DNA of 53,318 nucleotides from Bacteroidaceae bacterium (GTDB lineage Bacteria > Bacteroidota > Bacteroidia > Bacteroidales > Bacteroidaceae): positions 1 to 53,318 of the forward strand of contig JAFWXS010000053.1 of NCBI GenBank assembly GCA_017517925.1, read 5' to 3'. The translations under genes and the position numbers were made by a program. The notes beneath the pieces are model-generated. The model had not been told where the DNA came from, searched no databases, and saw only the letters and a program-made list of their open reading frames with translations. Positions 24,484-34,594 of this stretch are shown here, in pieces (the stretch's first letter is position 1; each line of letters begins with the position of its first letter).

Positions 24484-26502
24484 ATGAAACGAACCACACT
24501 GCTACTCTGCACACTGTTGTCGCTGGCATTGCCAACCATTTCACAAGAACAACCGGCAACGCCAACGCATAGCATCGCGCAGACCTTCACCATCCCTACC
24601 CCAAACTACAAACTAAGTCCCTATACGGGACTTGACCGTCAGGGATGGATTGATGCAGCCGAGTGGCTGCTCAGCGGTGCATTCACCTACATCCGCTCCA
24701 TTGACGATCCGATGTATTTTCCCAAGCAGCACGACAAGACCTATCCGCATGGTGATAGCGACGTACCTACAGCCAAGCTTGAAGGATTCTGCCGCACCCT
24801 CTTCGTAGCCGCACCACTACTGAAGGAGAAGCCCGACCTCACCCTCAACGGTATCCGCGTGGCCGACTACTACCGCCACCAGCTGCTATGCCTCACCAAC
24901 CCCGAGAGTCCGAGCTACATCAAGCACCGCGCTCCCAACGGAGGGCCCAGTCAGATACTTGTCGAGTTCGGTGCTCTGGCCATCTCGCTCTCTACCGCCA
25001 AAGAGGTATTGTGGGATCCTCTATCACAGGAGCAGAAAGATGAGCTCGCCGCCACCATGCTCAGTTATGGCAATGGCCCCACCATCACCAGCAACTGGAT
25101 GTTCTTCAACGTCTTCGTCATCAGCTTCTTCAAGGAACAAGGCTACGAGGTCAACGACTGGCGCCTCGAAGATTGCCTGAAGAAGCTCCTCGAACGCTAC
25201 CGTGGCGAGGGATGGTACAACGACGATCCCGCCTACGACTATTACAGCATGTGGGCCTTCCAAATGTATGGCCCCATCTGGGCACAGATGTACGGACACT
25301 TCTACCCCGAATATGCCGAGCAGTTCATGAGAAACCAGCTCGACCTCGTGGACAACTATCCCTATATGTTCAGTGCCGATGGCCGCATGAACATGTGGGG
25401 ACGTAGCATCCCCTACCGCTACGGTTCGGTAATACCTCTTGCCCTACTCGGCTACCACACCGACAAGGATATCAACTTCGGTTGGATGCGGCGCATAGCC
25501 TCGTCTACCCTGCTGCAGTTCATACAGCATCCCAACTTCTTAGAAGACAACGTACCCACTCTCGGATTCTACGGCCCTTTCGAACCTGCCGTACAGATCT
25601 ACAGTTGTCGCGGTAGCGTATATTGGTGCGGCAAGGCTTTCCTCGCCTTGTTGCTCCCCGAGGACAATCCTTTCTGGACGGTCAAAGAGAACAACGGTCC
25701 ATGGGGCAAGGAACTGAAGAAGAAGCATGTATACAACAAGTTCCAACCTGCCACCAACCTCCTCATCACCGACTACCCGAGTGTGGGCGGTGCCGAGATG
25801 CGCTCATGGTGTCATGAAACTGTAGCCGGTGACTGGCAGAAGTTCCGCAGTTCGGAGAACTACAATAAGCTGGCCTACCACACCGAGTTCCCTTGGATGG
25901 CCGACGGAAGGAACGGTGAAGTATCAATGAATTACGCCACGAAGAACGACCGCGGGCAATGGGAGGTTTTGCGCCTCTACACTTTCAAGAGTTTTGAAGA
26001 GGGTATCTACCGCCGTGATGCCGTACTCGAGACCAACCGCGAAGTGAAGTACTGCCTTGCCGACATCCCCTTACCTCACGGTGTGCTCCGCATCGACAAG
26101 GTATCAGTACCCACAGCTACTACCATCCGCCTCGGTCACTATTCATTGCCCAAGATTGACGACAAGCCCTTCAGCATAGAGGAGTGCCCTCAAGTGCCCC
26201 AAGCCACCATCATCGGCAACGGCGAATACAAACTCGCTACTGTCCCCCTCTATGGCTGGGACAAGACCTCGGTACACTACCCTACCGGTGTACACCCCAT
26301 GAGTGAAGAGTGTAGCCTCATCGTAAATGAGAAGTTCGTAGAAAGTGAGCACATCATGGTGACCCTACACCTGTGGAAAAAGGGCAATAAACCCTTCACC
26401 AAGAAAGAACTCAGCCCCGTCAAAAACATCACCGTAACCGACGATCTCGGCTGTGTAGAAGTAACATTGTCTGACAATACTGTAAAGCAAGTGAAATTTT
26501 AG
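24484..26502 (+). CDS. DUF2264 / GH154-like secreted enzyme
   Basis: 672 aa with a signal peptide (ending LPTISQ). Residues about 45-400 form an alpha-helical barrel-type region with the DUF2264 pattern: [20 protein letters not shown]-like [46 protein letters not shown]. The remaining third is beta-rich. DUF2264 proteins are linked to family GH154, which includes beta-glucuronidases acting on plant or host glycans; the substrate here is an inference. It is the last gene of the plus-strand series from pyrB, 37 bp after the beta-barrel gene, and is followed by a strong terminator. Confidence 0.82.
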   Translation: MKRTTLLLCTLLSLALPTISQEQPATPTHSIAQTFTIPTPNYKLSPYTGLDRQGWIDAAEWLLSGAFTYIRSIDDPMYFPKQHDKTYPHGDSDVPTAKLEGFCRTLFVAAPLLKEKPDLTLNGIRVADYYRHQLLCLTNPESPSYIKHRAPNGGPSQILVEFGALAISLSTAKEVLWDPLSQEQKDELAATMLSYGNGPTITSNWMFFNVFVISFFKEQGYEVNDWRLEDCLKKLLERYRGEGWYNDDPAYDYYSMWAFQMYGPIWAQMYGHFYPEYAEQFMRNQLDLVDNYPYMFSADGRMNMWGRSIPYRYGSVIPLALLGYHTDKDINFGWMRRIASSTLLQFIQHPNFLEDNVPTLGFYGPFEPAVQIYSCRGSVYWCGKAFLALLLPEDNPFWTVKENNGPWGKELKKKHVYNKFQPATNLLITDYPSVGGAEMRSWCHETVAGDWQKFRSSENYNKLAYHTEFPWMADGRNGEVSMNYATKNDRGQWEVLRLYTFKSFEEGIYRRDAVLETNREVKYCLADIPLPHGVLRIDKVSVPTATTIRLGHYSLPKIDDKPFSIEECPQVPQATIIGNGEYKLATVPLYGWDKTSVHYPTGVHPMSEECSLIVNEKFVESEHIMVTLHLWKKGNKPFTKKELSPVKNITVTDDLGCVEVTLSDNTVKQVKF

Positions 26503-26519
26503 GCAGAATCTTTACATTC

Positions 26520-26565
26520 AAATGAATAAAGAGAGCTACACAAATACAGCTCTCTTATTTCATTT
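26520..26565. terminator. Bidirectional terminator
   Basis: AAATGAATAAAGAGAGCT (26520-26537) pairs with AGCTCTCTTATTTCATTT (26548-26565), nearly perfectly. It sits between the convergent GH154-like and YigZ genes. Confidence 0.88.
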
Positions 26566-26580
26566 GAAAAAGTAATATTG

Positions 26581-27195
26581 CTATTCCTCCTTATTTCCTA
26601 AACGTATACGTCCAGTTTCGAGAGCAAGTTGCTCGTAGCGTTCTCGCAAACGAGGCATACGTGAAGCACGTATGGAAAGACGTATACGGCAGTCCATTTG
26701 GAAATCCTGCTCCACCACAACGGGAGCTTCTTCCTTGACGATACGCATAACTTCGTTCATCATTGGGTATTCGAAATATACATCAAGCGTGAGGTCTACA
26801 GTTTTTTCCACCACTTCAGCAACATCAAGTGCCTCGGCGGCAGCTGCCTTGTAGGCTACAATAAGTCCACCTGTTCCGAGTTTGATTCCACCAAAGTAAC
26901 GCACCACGACAACGAGTATATCCGTCAGTTCGCGACTGTTTATCGCACCGAGAATGGGACGTCCTGCCGTGCCCGAAGGTTCACCGTTGTCGTTTGCGCG
27001 GAAATTGGTGCGCTCATGGCCGAGCATATAGGCATAGCATATATGACGGGCATCGAAGTATTTCTTTTGACACACAGCAAGATGCTCTTTGATTTCATCG
27101 AGCGTAGTCACAGGAAACGCCATGGCTATGAATTTGCTGCGCTTCTCGGTGAACACCCCTTCACAGGGGAACGCTATGGTTTTGAATGTGTCCAT
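26581..27195 (-). CDS. YigZ / IMPACT family protein
   Basis: 204 aa, usual length. N-terminal EGVFTEKRSKFIAMAFPV, then YFDARHICYAYMLG, DNGEPSGTAGRPIL and VVVRYFGGIKLGTGGLI are the family signatures. The C-terminal ferredoxin-like half (YPMMNEVMRIVKEEAPVVV) resembles part of EF-G. The role in bacteria is unclear; the eukaryotic homologue regulates translation. The start at 27193-27195 is preferred because the promoter -7 element is 7 bp upstream and the longer frame would overlap it. The mRNA should therefore be almost leaderless. Confidence 0.9.
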   Translation of the reverse strand: MDTFKTIAFPCEGVFTEKRSKFIAMAFPVTTLDEIKEHLAVCQKKYFDARHICYAYMLGHERTNFRANDNGEPSGTAGRPILGAINSRELTDILVVVVRYFGGIKLGTGGLIVAYKAAAAEALDVAEVVEKTVDLTLDVYFEYPMMNEVMRIVKEEAPVVVEQDFQMDCRIRLSIRASRMPRLRERYEQLALETGRIRLGNKEE

Positions 27196-27202
27196 TTGAA
27201 TG

Positions 27203-27234
27203 CAAAGATACAACAAGCCAAGAGAAAAGCCAAA
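27203..27234 (-). promoter_or_regulatory. Promoter abutting the YigZ start codon
   Basis: TTTG (27231-27234), 20 bp, TATCTTTG (27203-27210) on the minus strand: full consensus. Only 7 bp separate it from the ATG. Confidence 0.75.
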
Positions 27235-27288
27235 CAACAGTTGCTTTTTTCCTAATCGCAGTGTTCTTTCGTAAGACAGTCACTAAAA

Positions 27289-27319
27289 AAAGAGGCCCTC
27301 CATGACAGAACGCCTCTTT
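27289..27319 (-). terminator. Terminator of the META lipoprotein gene
   Basis: AAAGAGGC (27312-27319 region) pairs with GCCTCTTT (27289-27296), followed by further T on the minus strand. It begins 27 bp past the stop codon. Confidence 0.8.
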
Positions 27320-27345
27320 ATCTCTCTGTATTTGTTACGAAAATC

Positions 27346-27756
27346 TTATCGTTTCACCAAGGACACCACTGTATTCCCCTCGGCATTGAGAAGATAGAGA
27401 TTGTTGCCCTCAACCTTGAAGTCTACCACTTGACCCAATGCAGGAAGCAGAGCATCCTCTACGGTCATATCGGTACACATCATACGAGTGCTTCCCATAG
27501 CAGCAAACATAGGAACTTCGGGACTCACCTCAGCAGGCAATGCACCTGTCAGCTGGTTACATCCGGTGCAGCCGTATACCAATTGTTCTGCAATATCAAA
27601 ACCAAGGAAGGCATCTACAGAGTCTGGAACTACCAATTCGCCTACCGACACGACATTCCACTCACCATTAAGTGCATTGAAACTCTTTTTACCCGCACAA
27701 CTTACCATCACAACAACAGCCATCAAGGCTACAAACAAATTTGTTACTTTTTTCAT
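27346..27756 (-). CDS. META-domain lipoprotein (HslJ-like)
   Basis: 136 aa. MKKVTNLFVALMAVVVMVSC is a lipoprotein signal with Cys20. The rest is a single META domain: LNGEWNVVSVG, GCTGCNQLTGALP, and FAAMGSTRMMC with TVEDALLPAL. META proteins of the HslJ type are envelope proteins sometimes tied to stress or novobiocin resistance in E. coli; function here is unknown. It has its own promoter and terminator. Confidence 0.9.
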   Translation of the reverse strand: MKKVTNLFVALMAVVVMVSCAGKKSFNALNGEWNVVSVGELVVPDSVDAFLGFDIAEQLVYGCTGCNQLTGALPAEVSPEVPMFAAMGSTRMMCTDMTVEDALLPALGQVVDFKVEGNNLYLLNAEGNTVVSLVKR

Positions 27757-27806
27757 CTTCTTACTTTCTATTATACATTACTACTAAAAAGGTTCTGTTC
27801 ACTGTG

Positions 27807-27839
27807 CGAAGATACAAACTATTTTTGAAAAACCACAAA
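27807..27839 (-). promoter_or_regulatory. Promoter of the META lipoprotein gene
   Basis: TTTG (27836-27839), 21 bp, TATCTTCG (27807-27814) on the minus strand; one mismatch in the -7 motif. Confidence 0.55.
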
Positions 27840-27877
27840 ATAATGGAACAATCCGTCGGGCTTACACATTTTTTTTC

Positions 27878-27885
27878 TACTTTTG
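27878..27885 (+). promoter_or_regulatory. -7 element upstream of the glycosyltransferase gene
   Basis: TACTTTTG, 21 bp before the ATG at 27907. No clear TTTG at the -33 position. Confidence 0.5.
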
Positions 27886-27906
27886 TAAAATCAACAATCC
27901 CGCATT

Positions 27907-29328
27907 ATGAAACACACCATTGACTGCTTCGTACCAAGCATAAGCCATGCAGCAACACACAGCGAACTTACCGCATGCACAGCAATAAACAACGTGCAAA
28001 CCTTAGAGACCGAGTTCCCGTTCATTCCTATGGAGCGCAACCTCTCGACTTCAACTCTGCAAAGTATTGCGGTGCAGAGTACGGGTGACTACACACTCCT
28101 CTACACTCATGCCGGCGACTTGCGTATAGGCTATCGCGCCATAGAGCGCATGCTGCGCACCGCTGTAGAGAGTAGGGCCGACTGGGTATATAGCCATCGC
28201 CATGTGGTAAAGCAAGGCGAGACCATTGCCGTACCTACCAACGAATATCAAGAAGGCAGCGTGCGCGATGACTTCGACTTCGGGCCTATAGTGCTGATAC
28301 GTACCGAGATTCTGCGCCAATACCTCTCTACCCACCCCGAACCTATGCAGCATGCTGCACTCTACCAACTGCGCCTCTACATTAGCCGTGTGGGACGCCT
28401 CGTACATATCAACGAATACCTCTACACCGAGCACGAACATGACACACGCACCTCGGGCGAAAAGCAGTTTGACTATGTAGACCCGCGCAACCGTCAGATA
28501 CAGTTAGAGATGGAAAAGTCATGCACTGCACACTTGAAAGCGATTGGTGCCTTCGTGAACTATCACAACCTGCAAAGAATAAATATCAATGCAGGTACTT
28601 TCCCCTACGAAGCAACCGTCATAATCCCTGTAAAGAATCGCGTTAAGACCATCGGTGATGCTATTCGTTCGGTGTTGGAACAGAAGACCGACTTCCCCTT
28701 CAACCTCATCGTGGTGGACAATCATTCCACAGACGGGACATCGGAGATTATAGAGGGTCTAAGTGGTTCAGTCCCCATCATCCACCTCATCCCTGAGCGT
28801 ACCGACCTCGGTATCGGAGGTTGCTGGGACCTTGCCATACGCCACCCACAGTGTGGACGCTATGCTGTGCAGCTCGACAGCGATGACCTGTACAGTGACC
28901 CGCATACACTACAGAGAATTGCCGACACCTTCTGCCGCGAACAGTGCGCCATGGTAGTGGGAAGTTACCGCCTGTGCAACTTTGCCCTGGATACATTGCC
29001 TCCTGGCATCATCGACCACCGCGAGTGGACCGAGGAGAATGGTATGAACAATGCTCTGCGCATCAATGGTCTCGGTGCTCCACGTGCCTTCTACACTCCT
29101 ATTATCCGTGAAATAGGGTTTCCCAATGTGAGCTACGGCGAAGACTATGCCGCGGGCATTGCTATCAGCCGACAATATCGCTTGGGACGTATCTACGAAC
29201 CTATCTATCTCTGTCGTCGCTGGGAGGGTAATAGCGATTCGGCTCTCAGCCCCGAGCGCGTGGCTACACACAACCACTACAAAGACAGTCTTCGCACACA
29301 GGAGATACGGGCAAGAAAGAGGAATTAA
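27907..29328 (+). CDS. Glycosyltransferase family 2 protein with N-terminal extension
   Basis: 473 aa. The GT-A domain lies at about residues 238-440: [35 protein letters not shown], and the metal-binding [12 protein letters not shown] (DxD type). The first 235 residues contain a second, degenerate GT-like half ([25 protein letters not shown]). There is no membrane segment, so it is cytosolic. Donor and acceptor are unknown. It is followed after 84 bp (holding an S repeat) by the nitroreductase-like gene. Confidence 0.86.
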   Translation: MKHTIDCFVPSISHAATHSELTACTAINNVQTLETEFPFIPMERNLSTSTLQSIAVQSTGDYTLLYTHAGDLRIGYRAIERMLRTAVESRADWVYSHRHVVKQGETIAVPTNEYQEGSVRDDFDFGPIVLIRTEILRQYLSTHPEPMQHAALYQLRLYISRVGRLVHINEYLYTEHEHDTRTSGEKQFDYVDPRNRQIQLEMEKSCTAHLKAIGAFVNYHNLQRININAGTFPYEATVIIPVKNRVKTIGDAIRSVLEQKTDFPFNLIVVDNHSTDGTSEIIEGLSGSVPIIHLIPERTDLGIGGCWDLAIRHPQCGRYAVQLDSDDLYSDPHTLQRIADTFCREQCAMVVGSYRLCNFALDTLPPGIIDHREWTEENGMNNALRINGLGAPRAFYTPIIREIGFPNVSYGEDYAAGIAISRQYRLGRIYEPIYLCRRWEGNSDSALSPERVATHNHYKDSLRTQEIRARKRN

Positions 29329-29334
29329 AAGTAA

Positions 29335-29411
29335 GAGGTTAACGATAACGTTGACGATAACTTCCATCCGGAGGACAACTTTAAATTTTCAATTTTCAAC
29401 TTTCAATTTAA
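29335..29411 (+). repeat. Family S hairpin repeat upstream of the second nitroreductase gene
   Basis: TTAACGATAACGTTGACG words, then the core CTTCCATCCGGAGGACAAC, then TTTTCAATTTTCAACTTTC words ending 2 bp before the next ATG. Confidence 0.7.
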
Positions 29412-29412
29412 G

Positions 29413-30045
29413 ATGGCTGACAACTATTTAGAGAAGAAAATGGAGGAGTACCGCTCACGCATCACAGTATCCAAGAGCACCTCTGCTATACCCTTCAACC
29501 GCCTGTTGCTGCTCAATCGCAGCTACCGCGGATACGACCAACGCCGCACAGTATCCGAGGAGGAGCTACGACGCATCATCAGTGTGAACACCCGCCTTGG
29601 TTCGGCACGCAACCAGCAATGCTTGCGCTTCCGCATGGTGACAGTCAACGAGTCACACAAGGTTTTGCCTTATATCAAGCTCGGAGGCGCATTGTCCGAG
29701 CTTCACCTACCCATCGAAGGAACAGAGCCACAAGCTTTCATCATCGTATGCAGTACAATAGAGGAGAACAAATGGGTGGACATTGATCTGGGTATCTCGG
29801 CGCAGAGCATGATGCTGAAAGCTACCGAGATGGGGCTGAACGGCATCTGCATCGGAACGTTCAACGCGCAAGCCATCACCGAAGCCTTCTCGCTCCCCTA
29901 CACTCCCCTACTCATCGTAGCCATTGGCAAAGGAGCCGAACAGATACAGCTTACCGAGATTGCCGAGACAGATAGTCATACCTACTACCGTACCGAGGGA
30001 ATACACTATGTACCCAAAGTGAAACTTGAAGATTTAATACTATGA
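29413..30045 (+). CDS. Nitroreductase-family protein
   Basis: 210 aa. The stretch LLLNRSYRGYDQRRTVSEEEL and NTRLGSARNQQCLRFRMVTV match the FMN-binding part; DLGISAQSMMLKATEMGLNGICIGTF matches the central helix and loop. The substrate is unknown. It overlaps rlmH by 4 bp (ATGA), so the two are translationally coupled. Confidence 0.88.
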   Translation: MADNYLEKKMEEYRSRITVSKSTSAIPFNRLLLLNRSYRGYDQRRTVSEEELRRIISVNTRLGSARNQQCLRFRMVTVNESHKVLPYIKLGGALSELHLPIEGTEPQAFIIVCSTIEENKWVDIDLGISAQSMMLKATEMGLNGICIGTFNAQAITEAFSLPYTPLLIVAIGKGAEQIQLTEIAETDSHTYYRTEGIHYVPKVKLEDLIL

Positions 30046-30515
30046 AAACCCTGCTCATCGCCATCGGAAAGACTGACAACAAGTACCTCACCGCCGCCTT
30101 GGACGACTACCTGGGACGCGCCAATCACTATGCTCCCATAGAAATGAAGATTATCCCCGACATACGGGATGTGAAGAATCTCTCACAGGAACAGCAGAAA
30201 GTGCGTGAAGGCGAACTGATACTGAAGAACATACAGCCCGGTGACCATGTGATATTACTCGACGAGGGTGGCAAGGAGTTCACCTCGGTAGGCTTTTCTG
30301 ACTGGCTGCAACAGCGCATGAATACCGTGTCGCGCCGCTTGGTTTTCGTCATCGGTGGTCCCTACGGTTTCTCTGAGGCAGTGTATAGTGCCGCACAGGG
30401 CAAGATATCGCTTTCGCGCATGACCTTCTCGCATCAGATGGTACGCGTCATCTTCGCTGAACAGTTCTACCGGGCGCTTTCGATACTGAATAATCTACCT
30501 TATCATCATGTATGA
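30042..30515 (+). CDS. rlmH: 23S rRNA (pseudouridine1915-N3)-methyltransferase
   Basis: 157 aa, standard for RlmH. It methylates pseudouridine 1915 in helix 69 of 23S rRNA using SAM. Signatures: LLDEGGKEFTSVGFSDWL, FVIGGPYGFSEAVYSAAQGK and LSRMTFSHQMVRVIFAEQFYRA with the C-terminal YHHV. The trefoil-knot SAM site is complete. Confidence 0.96.
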   Translation: MKTLLIAIGKTDNKYLTAALDDYLGRANHYAPIEMKIIPDIRDVKNLSQEQQKVREGELILKNIQPGDHVILLDEGGKEFTSVGFSDWLQQRMNTVSRRLVFVIGGPYGFSEAVYSAAQGKISLSRMTFSHQMVRVIFAEQFYRALSILNNLPYHHV

Positions 30516-30607
30516 ATGCATGTCACCTAAGTCGAGCCATACTCACACTGGCTGTTAAATGGAGATTCTAATCAATGAACATCACTCTATAAATACAGAC
30601 CAAACTC

Positions 30608-31147
30608 ATGAATACAGTAGTACAAGTAAAGGATAAAAAATTTGCCTTATACATACCAGAAAATGCAATCAAGGCCCGGGTGAAGGAGATAGCCACAAAG
30701 ATTGATGAAGACCTGAGGAAGAAGAATCCCCTATTTCTTGTCATCCTCAACGGTTCGTTCGTCTTTGCAGCTGACCTTCTCCGCAATCTCAACTTCCCCT
30801 GTGAAATCACGTTCGTCCGTCTGTCATCATATGAGGGCGACCACAGCACAGGCGATGTAAAACAACTCATCGGATTGAAGGAGAATGTTGAGGGACGTAC
30901 CGTCGTCATCATCGAAGACATCATCGAATCGGGCTACACCATGAAGGAGATGCTCCATATCCTTGACGAGAAGAACCCCAAGGAGGTGTACATCACATCA
31001 CTCTTCGTAAAGCCAGAATGCCTGAAAGTAGACTTGAAGATAGACTACCGTTGCTTCGACATCGAGAATGACTTTATTGTGGGATATGGACTCGATTATG
31101 ACCATGAGGGACGCAATCTCCCCCACATCTACCAAGTGATAGAGTAA
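30608..31147 (+). CDS. hpt: Hypoxanthine phosphoribosyltransferase
   Basis: 179 aa. It salvages hypoxanthine and guanine with PRPP. The PRPP-binding loop is RTVVIIEDIIESGYTM; LNGSFVFAADLLRNL and FIVGYGLDYDHEGRNLPHIY (purine-binding end) are also present. It lies 92 bp downstream of rlmH and is closed by a terminator. Confidence 0.95.
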   Translation: MNTVVQVKDKKFALYIPENAIKARVKEIATKIDEDLRKKNPLFLVILNGSFVFAADLLRNLNFPCEITFVRLSSYEGDHSTGDVKQLIGLKENVEGRTVVIIEDIIESGYTMKEMLHILDEKNPKEVYITSLFVKPECLKVDLKIDYRCFDIENDFIVGYGLDYDHEGRNLPHIYQVIE

Positions 31148-31161
31148 TCTTGCTACTCCAT

Positions 31162-31200
31162 GTGTGTGTGTCAAAACTATCGACACACACACTCTTTTTT
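31162..31200 (+). terminator. Terminator of hpt
   Basis: GTGTGTGTGTC (31162-31172) pairs perfectly with 31182-31192, followed by TCTTTTTT. It starts 15 bp after the stop codon. Confidence 0.9.
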
Positions 31201-31241
31201 ACAATCTTTATAAAGATTTGCGTGATGCACTGCGAATTAAC

Positions 31242-31273
31242 ATTGCTTATTCGCTCGTTTCTTCGTATCTTTG
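31242..31273 (+). promoter_or_regulatory. Promoter of the MFS-trmO-ispE group
   Basis: ATTG (31242-31245), 20 bp, TATCTTTG (31266-31273). The spacer TTCGCTCGTTTCTTCG closely matches the spacer in the 84-bp tandem promoter units at 34595-34770. Confidence 0.65.
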
Positions 31274-31327
31274 CATTCTATACTGAATTCATGTACTATC
31301 CAATAAACTAAAACAACAAAAAAAACA

Positions 31328-32866
31328 ATGACACAACAACTGCAACAAACCTTGCGCGATTCGAAGGCGGCCCGCTGGACGGCGCTCATCATCGTGTCGC
31401 TCACCATGATGATGGCCTATTTCTTTACCGATGTGATGGGTCCCCTCGAGGCTCCGCTCACTACGAAAGGTCGGCTGGTATATTTCGATGACGGCACCTA
31501 CCTTGCTGCCGACTCGCTGGCCAAGATAAGCCTCACACCCATTCTCAACGAGGAGGATATCGTTGTGGGCAATACTTACTGCATGGAGTATGCCGACAGC
31601 GAGGGTGTCACCGTAACTAAGGAGGCTACCGTGACCTCCACCATCAAGGGGCTCGGCTGGGGTAGTGATGACTACGGTATCTTCTCAGGTTCCTACGGGT
31701 ATATCAACGTGTTCTTATTCATGCTCTTCTTCGGCGGTCTCATCCTCGACAAAATGGGTGTGCGCTTCACGGGTATCATGAGCACGGGACTCATGTTTGT
31801 TGGTGCTGCTATCAAGTGGTATGCTGTGGACAATAGTTTCAGCGGTGAAGTCTTCGGACTTCCTACTCAGGTGGCTGTTGCCTGCCTCGGTTTTGCTATC
31901 TATGGCATGGGTGCAGAGATCGCGGGCATCACCGTGACGAAGGTGATTGCCAAGTGGTTCAAGGGGCATGAGATGGCTCTTGCCATGGGGCTACAGGTAG
32001 CACTTGCGCGTGTAGGTACCGCCTTTGCGCTGTTCTTCGCGCTGCCTATAGCGCAGCGTTACGGTCTGGTGTCATCGCCCGTCATGCTTGGTGCGTCGGC
32101 CCTGTGCATCGGTTTGCTCTCCTACATTGTCTATTGTGTCATGGATAAACGTCTCGACACCTCCCTTGCCGGTCAGGACGATGAGGCCGATGCTGAGGAG
32201 CAGTTTAGGTTCAGTGACCTGAAATATATCTTCTGCAACAAGGGTTTCTGGCTTATTACTCTGCTGTGTCTCATCTTCTACTCGGCAGTGTTCCCTTTCC
32301 TCAAGTTTGCCACCAACTTGATGATTATCAAGTATGGTGTCAGCCCCAGCCTTGCCGGCATGATTCCGGGACTGCTGCCCTTCGGTACCATCTTGCTCAC
32401 TCCGTTGTTCGGCTCTATGTATGACAAGATGGGCAAGGGTGCCACGCTCATGATTATTGGCTCGGTGCTACTTACCGTGGTTCATGTGCTGTTTGCACTG
32501 CCAGTGTTGGGTGTGTGGTGGTTTGCCGTCATCGTAATGATACTGTTGGGTATTGCCTTCTCGCTTGTCCCCTCAGCCATGTGGCCTTCGGTGCCTAAGA
32601 TTATCCCGATGAAGCAGTTGGGCTCGGCCTATGCCATCATATTCTATATTCAGAATATCGGTCTCTCCATGGTGCCCGTGCTCATCGGCAAGGTCATTGC
32701 TGCCAGCACCGCTAATGGCACTACCGACTACACGTGGCCTATGTCTATCTTTGCCACTTTTGGTGCCGTCGCCATTGTTATCTCTGTGCTGCTCAAGATG
32801 GCCGACAAGAAGCATGGCTACGGTCTTGAGAATAGTAATATCAAGGATAATGATAGAGTAGAGTAA
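31328..32866 (+). CDS. MFS transporter with a large extracytoplasmic insert
   Basis: 512 aa with about 12 membrane helices. Between helix 1 (WTALIIVSLTMMMAYFFTDV) and helix 2 (YINVFLFMLFFGGLILDKMG) is a non-membrane loop of about 70 residues (LTTKGRLVYFDDGTYLAADS to GWGSDDYGIFSG) that faces the periplasm. The motif ILDKMGVRFTG resembles the MFS motif A. A likely substrate is small and organic, but cannot be told from sequence. The stop overlaps the trmO start by 1 bp, so they are coupled. Confidence 0.88.
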   Translation: MTQQLQQTLRDSKAARWTALIIVSLTMMMAYFFTDVMGPLEAPLTTKGRLVYFDDGTYLAADSLAKISLTPILNEEDIVVGNTYCMEYADSEGVTVTKEATVTSTIKGLGWGSDDYGIFSGSYGYINVFLFMLFFGGLILDKMGVRFTGIMSTGLMFVGAAIKWYAVDNSFSGEVFGLPTQVAVACLGFAIYGMGAEIAGITVTKVIAKWFKGHEMALAMGLQVALARVGTAFALFFALPIAQRYGLVSSPVMLGASALCIGLLSYIVYCVMDKRLDTSLAGQDDEADAEEQFRFSDLKYIFCNKGFWLITLLCLIFYSAVFPFLKFATNLMIIKYGVSPSLAGMIPGLLPFGTILLTPLFGSMYDKMGKGATLMIIGSVLLTVVHVLFALPVLGVWWFAVIVMILLGIAFSLVPSAMWPSVPKIIPMKQLGSAYAIIFYIQNIGLSMVPVLIGKVIAASTANGTTDYTWPMSIFATFGAVAIVISVLLKMADKKHGYGLENSNIKDNDRVE

Positions 32867-33573
32867 TGGAGATAACCCCCATCGCCCATTTTCGTAGCGC
32901 CTTCCCTACCAAGTTCGGCATACCGCGTCAGAGCGGTATCGTAAACGAACTGCGAGGGAGTATCGTCTTCGAGCCTGCCTACCGCAATGCCGATGCCTTG
33001 CGTGGACTCGAGGGTTTCGACTACGTGTGGATTGTATGGGAGTTCTCGGCCAACAAGAGCGTCGAAGAGCGCGGAATCGCCACGTGGCAGCCCACCGTGC
33101 GGCCGCCCTTGCTCGGTGGCAACACACAGATGGGTGTCTTCGCCACCCGCTCTCCCTACCGCCCCAACCCTCTGGGACTGTCATCGGTAAAGATTGAGCG
33201 TATAGAACCGGGCGGTAAGGAGGGACCCACCATCCACGTACTCGGTGCCGACCTCATGGACGGCACGCCCATCTACGACATCAAGCCCTACGTGACCTAT
33301 GCCGACAGCCACCCCGAGGCACGCAGCGGATTTGTAGACGGACGCCGTTGGCAGGAACTGCAAGTCGAGTTCCCCGAACATCTACAGGAATACTTCACCC
33401 CCAAGAGCCTTGCAGCCCTCACCCGAGTGCTCGCCCTCGACCCGCGTCCTCAGTATCAGGACAATCCTGAGAAGATATACGGTATGCCCTACGAGGGGTA
33501 CGACATTCGCTTTCGTGTGGCCGACGGAGTGCTCACGGTAGTGAGTGTTGAACGTTTAACGATTAAGGATTAA
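32866..33573 (+). CDS. trmO: tRNA (N6-threonylcarbamoyladenosine37-N6)-methyltransferase
   Basis: 235 aa, TsaA/TrmO family. It adds a methyl group to t6A37 in some tRNAs, using SAM. Signatures: PIAHFRSAFPTKFGIPRQSG, LEGFDYVWIVWEFSAN, and TRSPYRPNPLGLSSVKIERI, then DLMDGTPIYDIKPYV. The C-terminal extension (LTRVLALDPRPQYQ; YGMPYEGYDIRFRV) is the usual second subdomain. Confidence 0.94.
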   Translation: MEITPIAHFRSAFPTKFGIPRQSGIVNELRGSIVFEPAYRNADALRGLEGFDYVWIVWEFSANKSVEERGIATWQPTVRPPLLGGNTQMGVFATRSPYRPNPLGLSSVKIERIEPGGKEGPTIHVLGADLMDGTPIYDIKPYVTYADSHPEARSGFVDGRRWQELQVEFPEHLQEYFTPKSLAALTRVLALDPRPQYQDNPEKIYGMPYEGYDIRFRVADGVLTVVSVERLTIKD

Positions 33574-33612
33574 TGAGAACTACCATTCGGAGACAACTTT
33601 TATTTTTCTACT
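33560..33612 (+). repeat. Short family S repeat before ispE
   Basis: TTTAACGATTAAGGATTAAT overlaps the trmO stop, followed by the core ACTACCATTCGGAGACAAC and a T-rich end. It is the most reduced copy of the family. Confidence 0.5.
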
Positions 33613-33622
33613 TCAAAAAGTT

Positions 33623-34450
33623 ATGATTACCTTTCCCCACGCCAAGATCAACATCGGCTTGCAAGTGACTGAGCGCCGCCCCGACGGGTATCACAACCTC
33701 GACACCGTGTTCTACCCCATCCCCATCCACGATGCCTTAGAGGTGATAGTGGCCGAGGGAGCCGACTATGACTGCCGTCTCCACATCAGCGGCATAGAGA
33801 TTGCAGGCGACCCCGACACCAACCTCGTGGTGCGTGCCTACCGCCTCCTTGCTGCCGACTACTCCCTACCCTCGGTAGATATCTATCTGCACAAGCATAT
33901 CCCCACAGGAGCAGGCTTGGGTGGCGGCTCTGCTGATGCCGGCTTCATGCTGCGCCTGCTCAATGAGATGTTCGCGCTGGGTATCACCACCGAGCAACTC
34001 GAAGCCTACGCCGCGAAGCTTGGGGCCGACTGCCCTTTCTTCATCACCGGCTGCCCCGTATATGCTACAGGCATCGGTAATGAATTTCACCCTATCGGTC
34101 TCGACCTCAGCGCATGGCACATCGTCGTGGTGAAGCCCGATGTCTTTGTATCAACCAAGGAGGCCTACTCCATGGTACATCCCGAGAAGCCCGTGGTGAC
34201 GCTCGACAAGAAAATCACCCAACCCATCGCCGAGTGGAAGGACACCATCAGCAACGACTTCGAGAAGGGCATCTTTGCCCTGCATCCCGAACTGGCCGAC
34301 ATCAAGGCAAAGCTCTACTCATTGGGTGCCAAGTATGCCGCTATGAGCGGATCGGGCTCCGCCCTATTCGGCCTCTTCGAAGCGCCTATAGCAGGCATAG
34401 AGCAACACTTCGAAGGGTGTTTCTGCGAGCAACAGAAGTTGGCGGTGTAA
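33623..34450 (+). CDS. ispE: 4-(cytidine 5'-diphospho)-2-C-methyl-D-erythritol kinase
   Basis: 275 aa, GHMP kinase of the MEP isoprenoid pathway. Signatures: FPHAKINIGLQVTERRPDGYH (first Lys of the family), the ATP loop PTGAGLGGGSADAG, and the C-terminal YAAMSGSGSALFGLF. The length is slightly under the E. coli enzyme. It lies 49 bp after trmO. Confidence 0.96.
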   Translation: MITFPHAKINIGLQVTERRPDGYHNLDTVFYPIPIHDALEVIVAEGADYDCRLHISGIEIAGDPDTNLVVRAYRLLAADYSLPSVDIYLHKHIPTGAGLGGGSADAGFMLRLLNEMFALGITTEQLEAYAAKLGADCPFFITGCPVYATGIGNEFHPIGLDLSAWHIVVVKPDVFVSTKEAYSMVHPEKPVVTLDKKITQPIAEWKDTISNDFEKGIFALHPELADIKAKLYSLGAKYAAMSGSGSALFGLFEAPIAGIEQHFEGCFCEQQKLAV

Positions 34451-34594
34451 CGGACCACCTTGAGCTAACGTATACAACAATAAATTAAGAGGGGGCTTCG
34501 TCAATTGACAGGTTTAGTGCAAAGGAACAAAAGTCGTCGTTCATGATTTGTTTTGTTTGTTTTTTCCCACTTTCTCCATTCAACGAAATTTTTA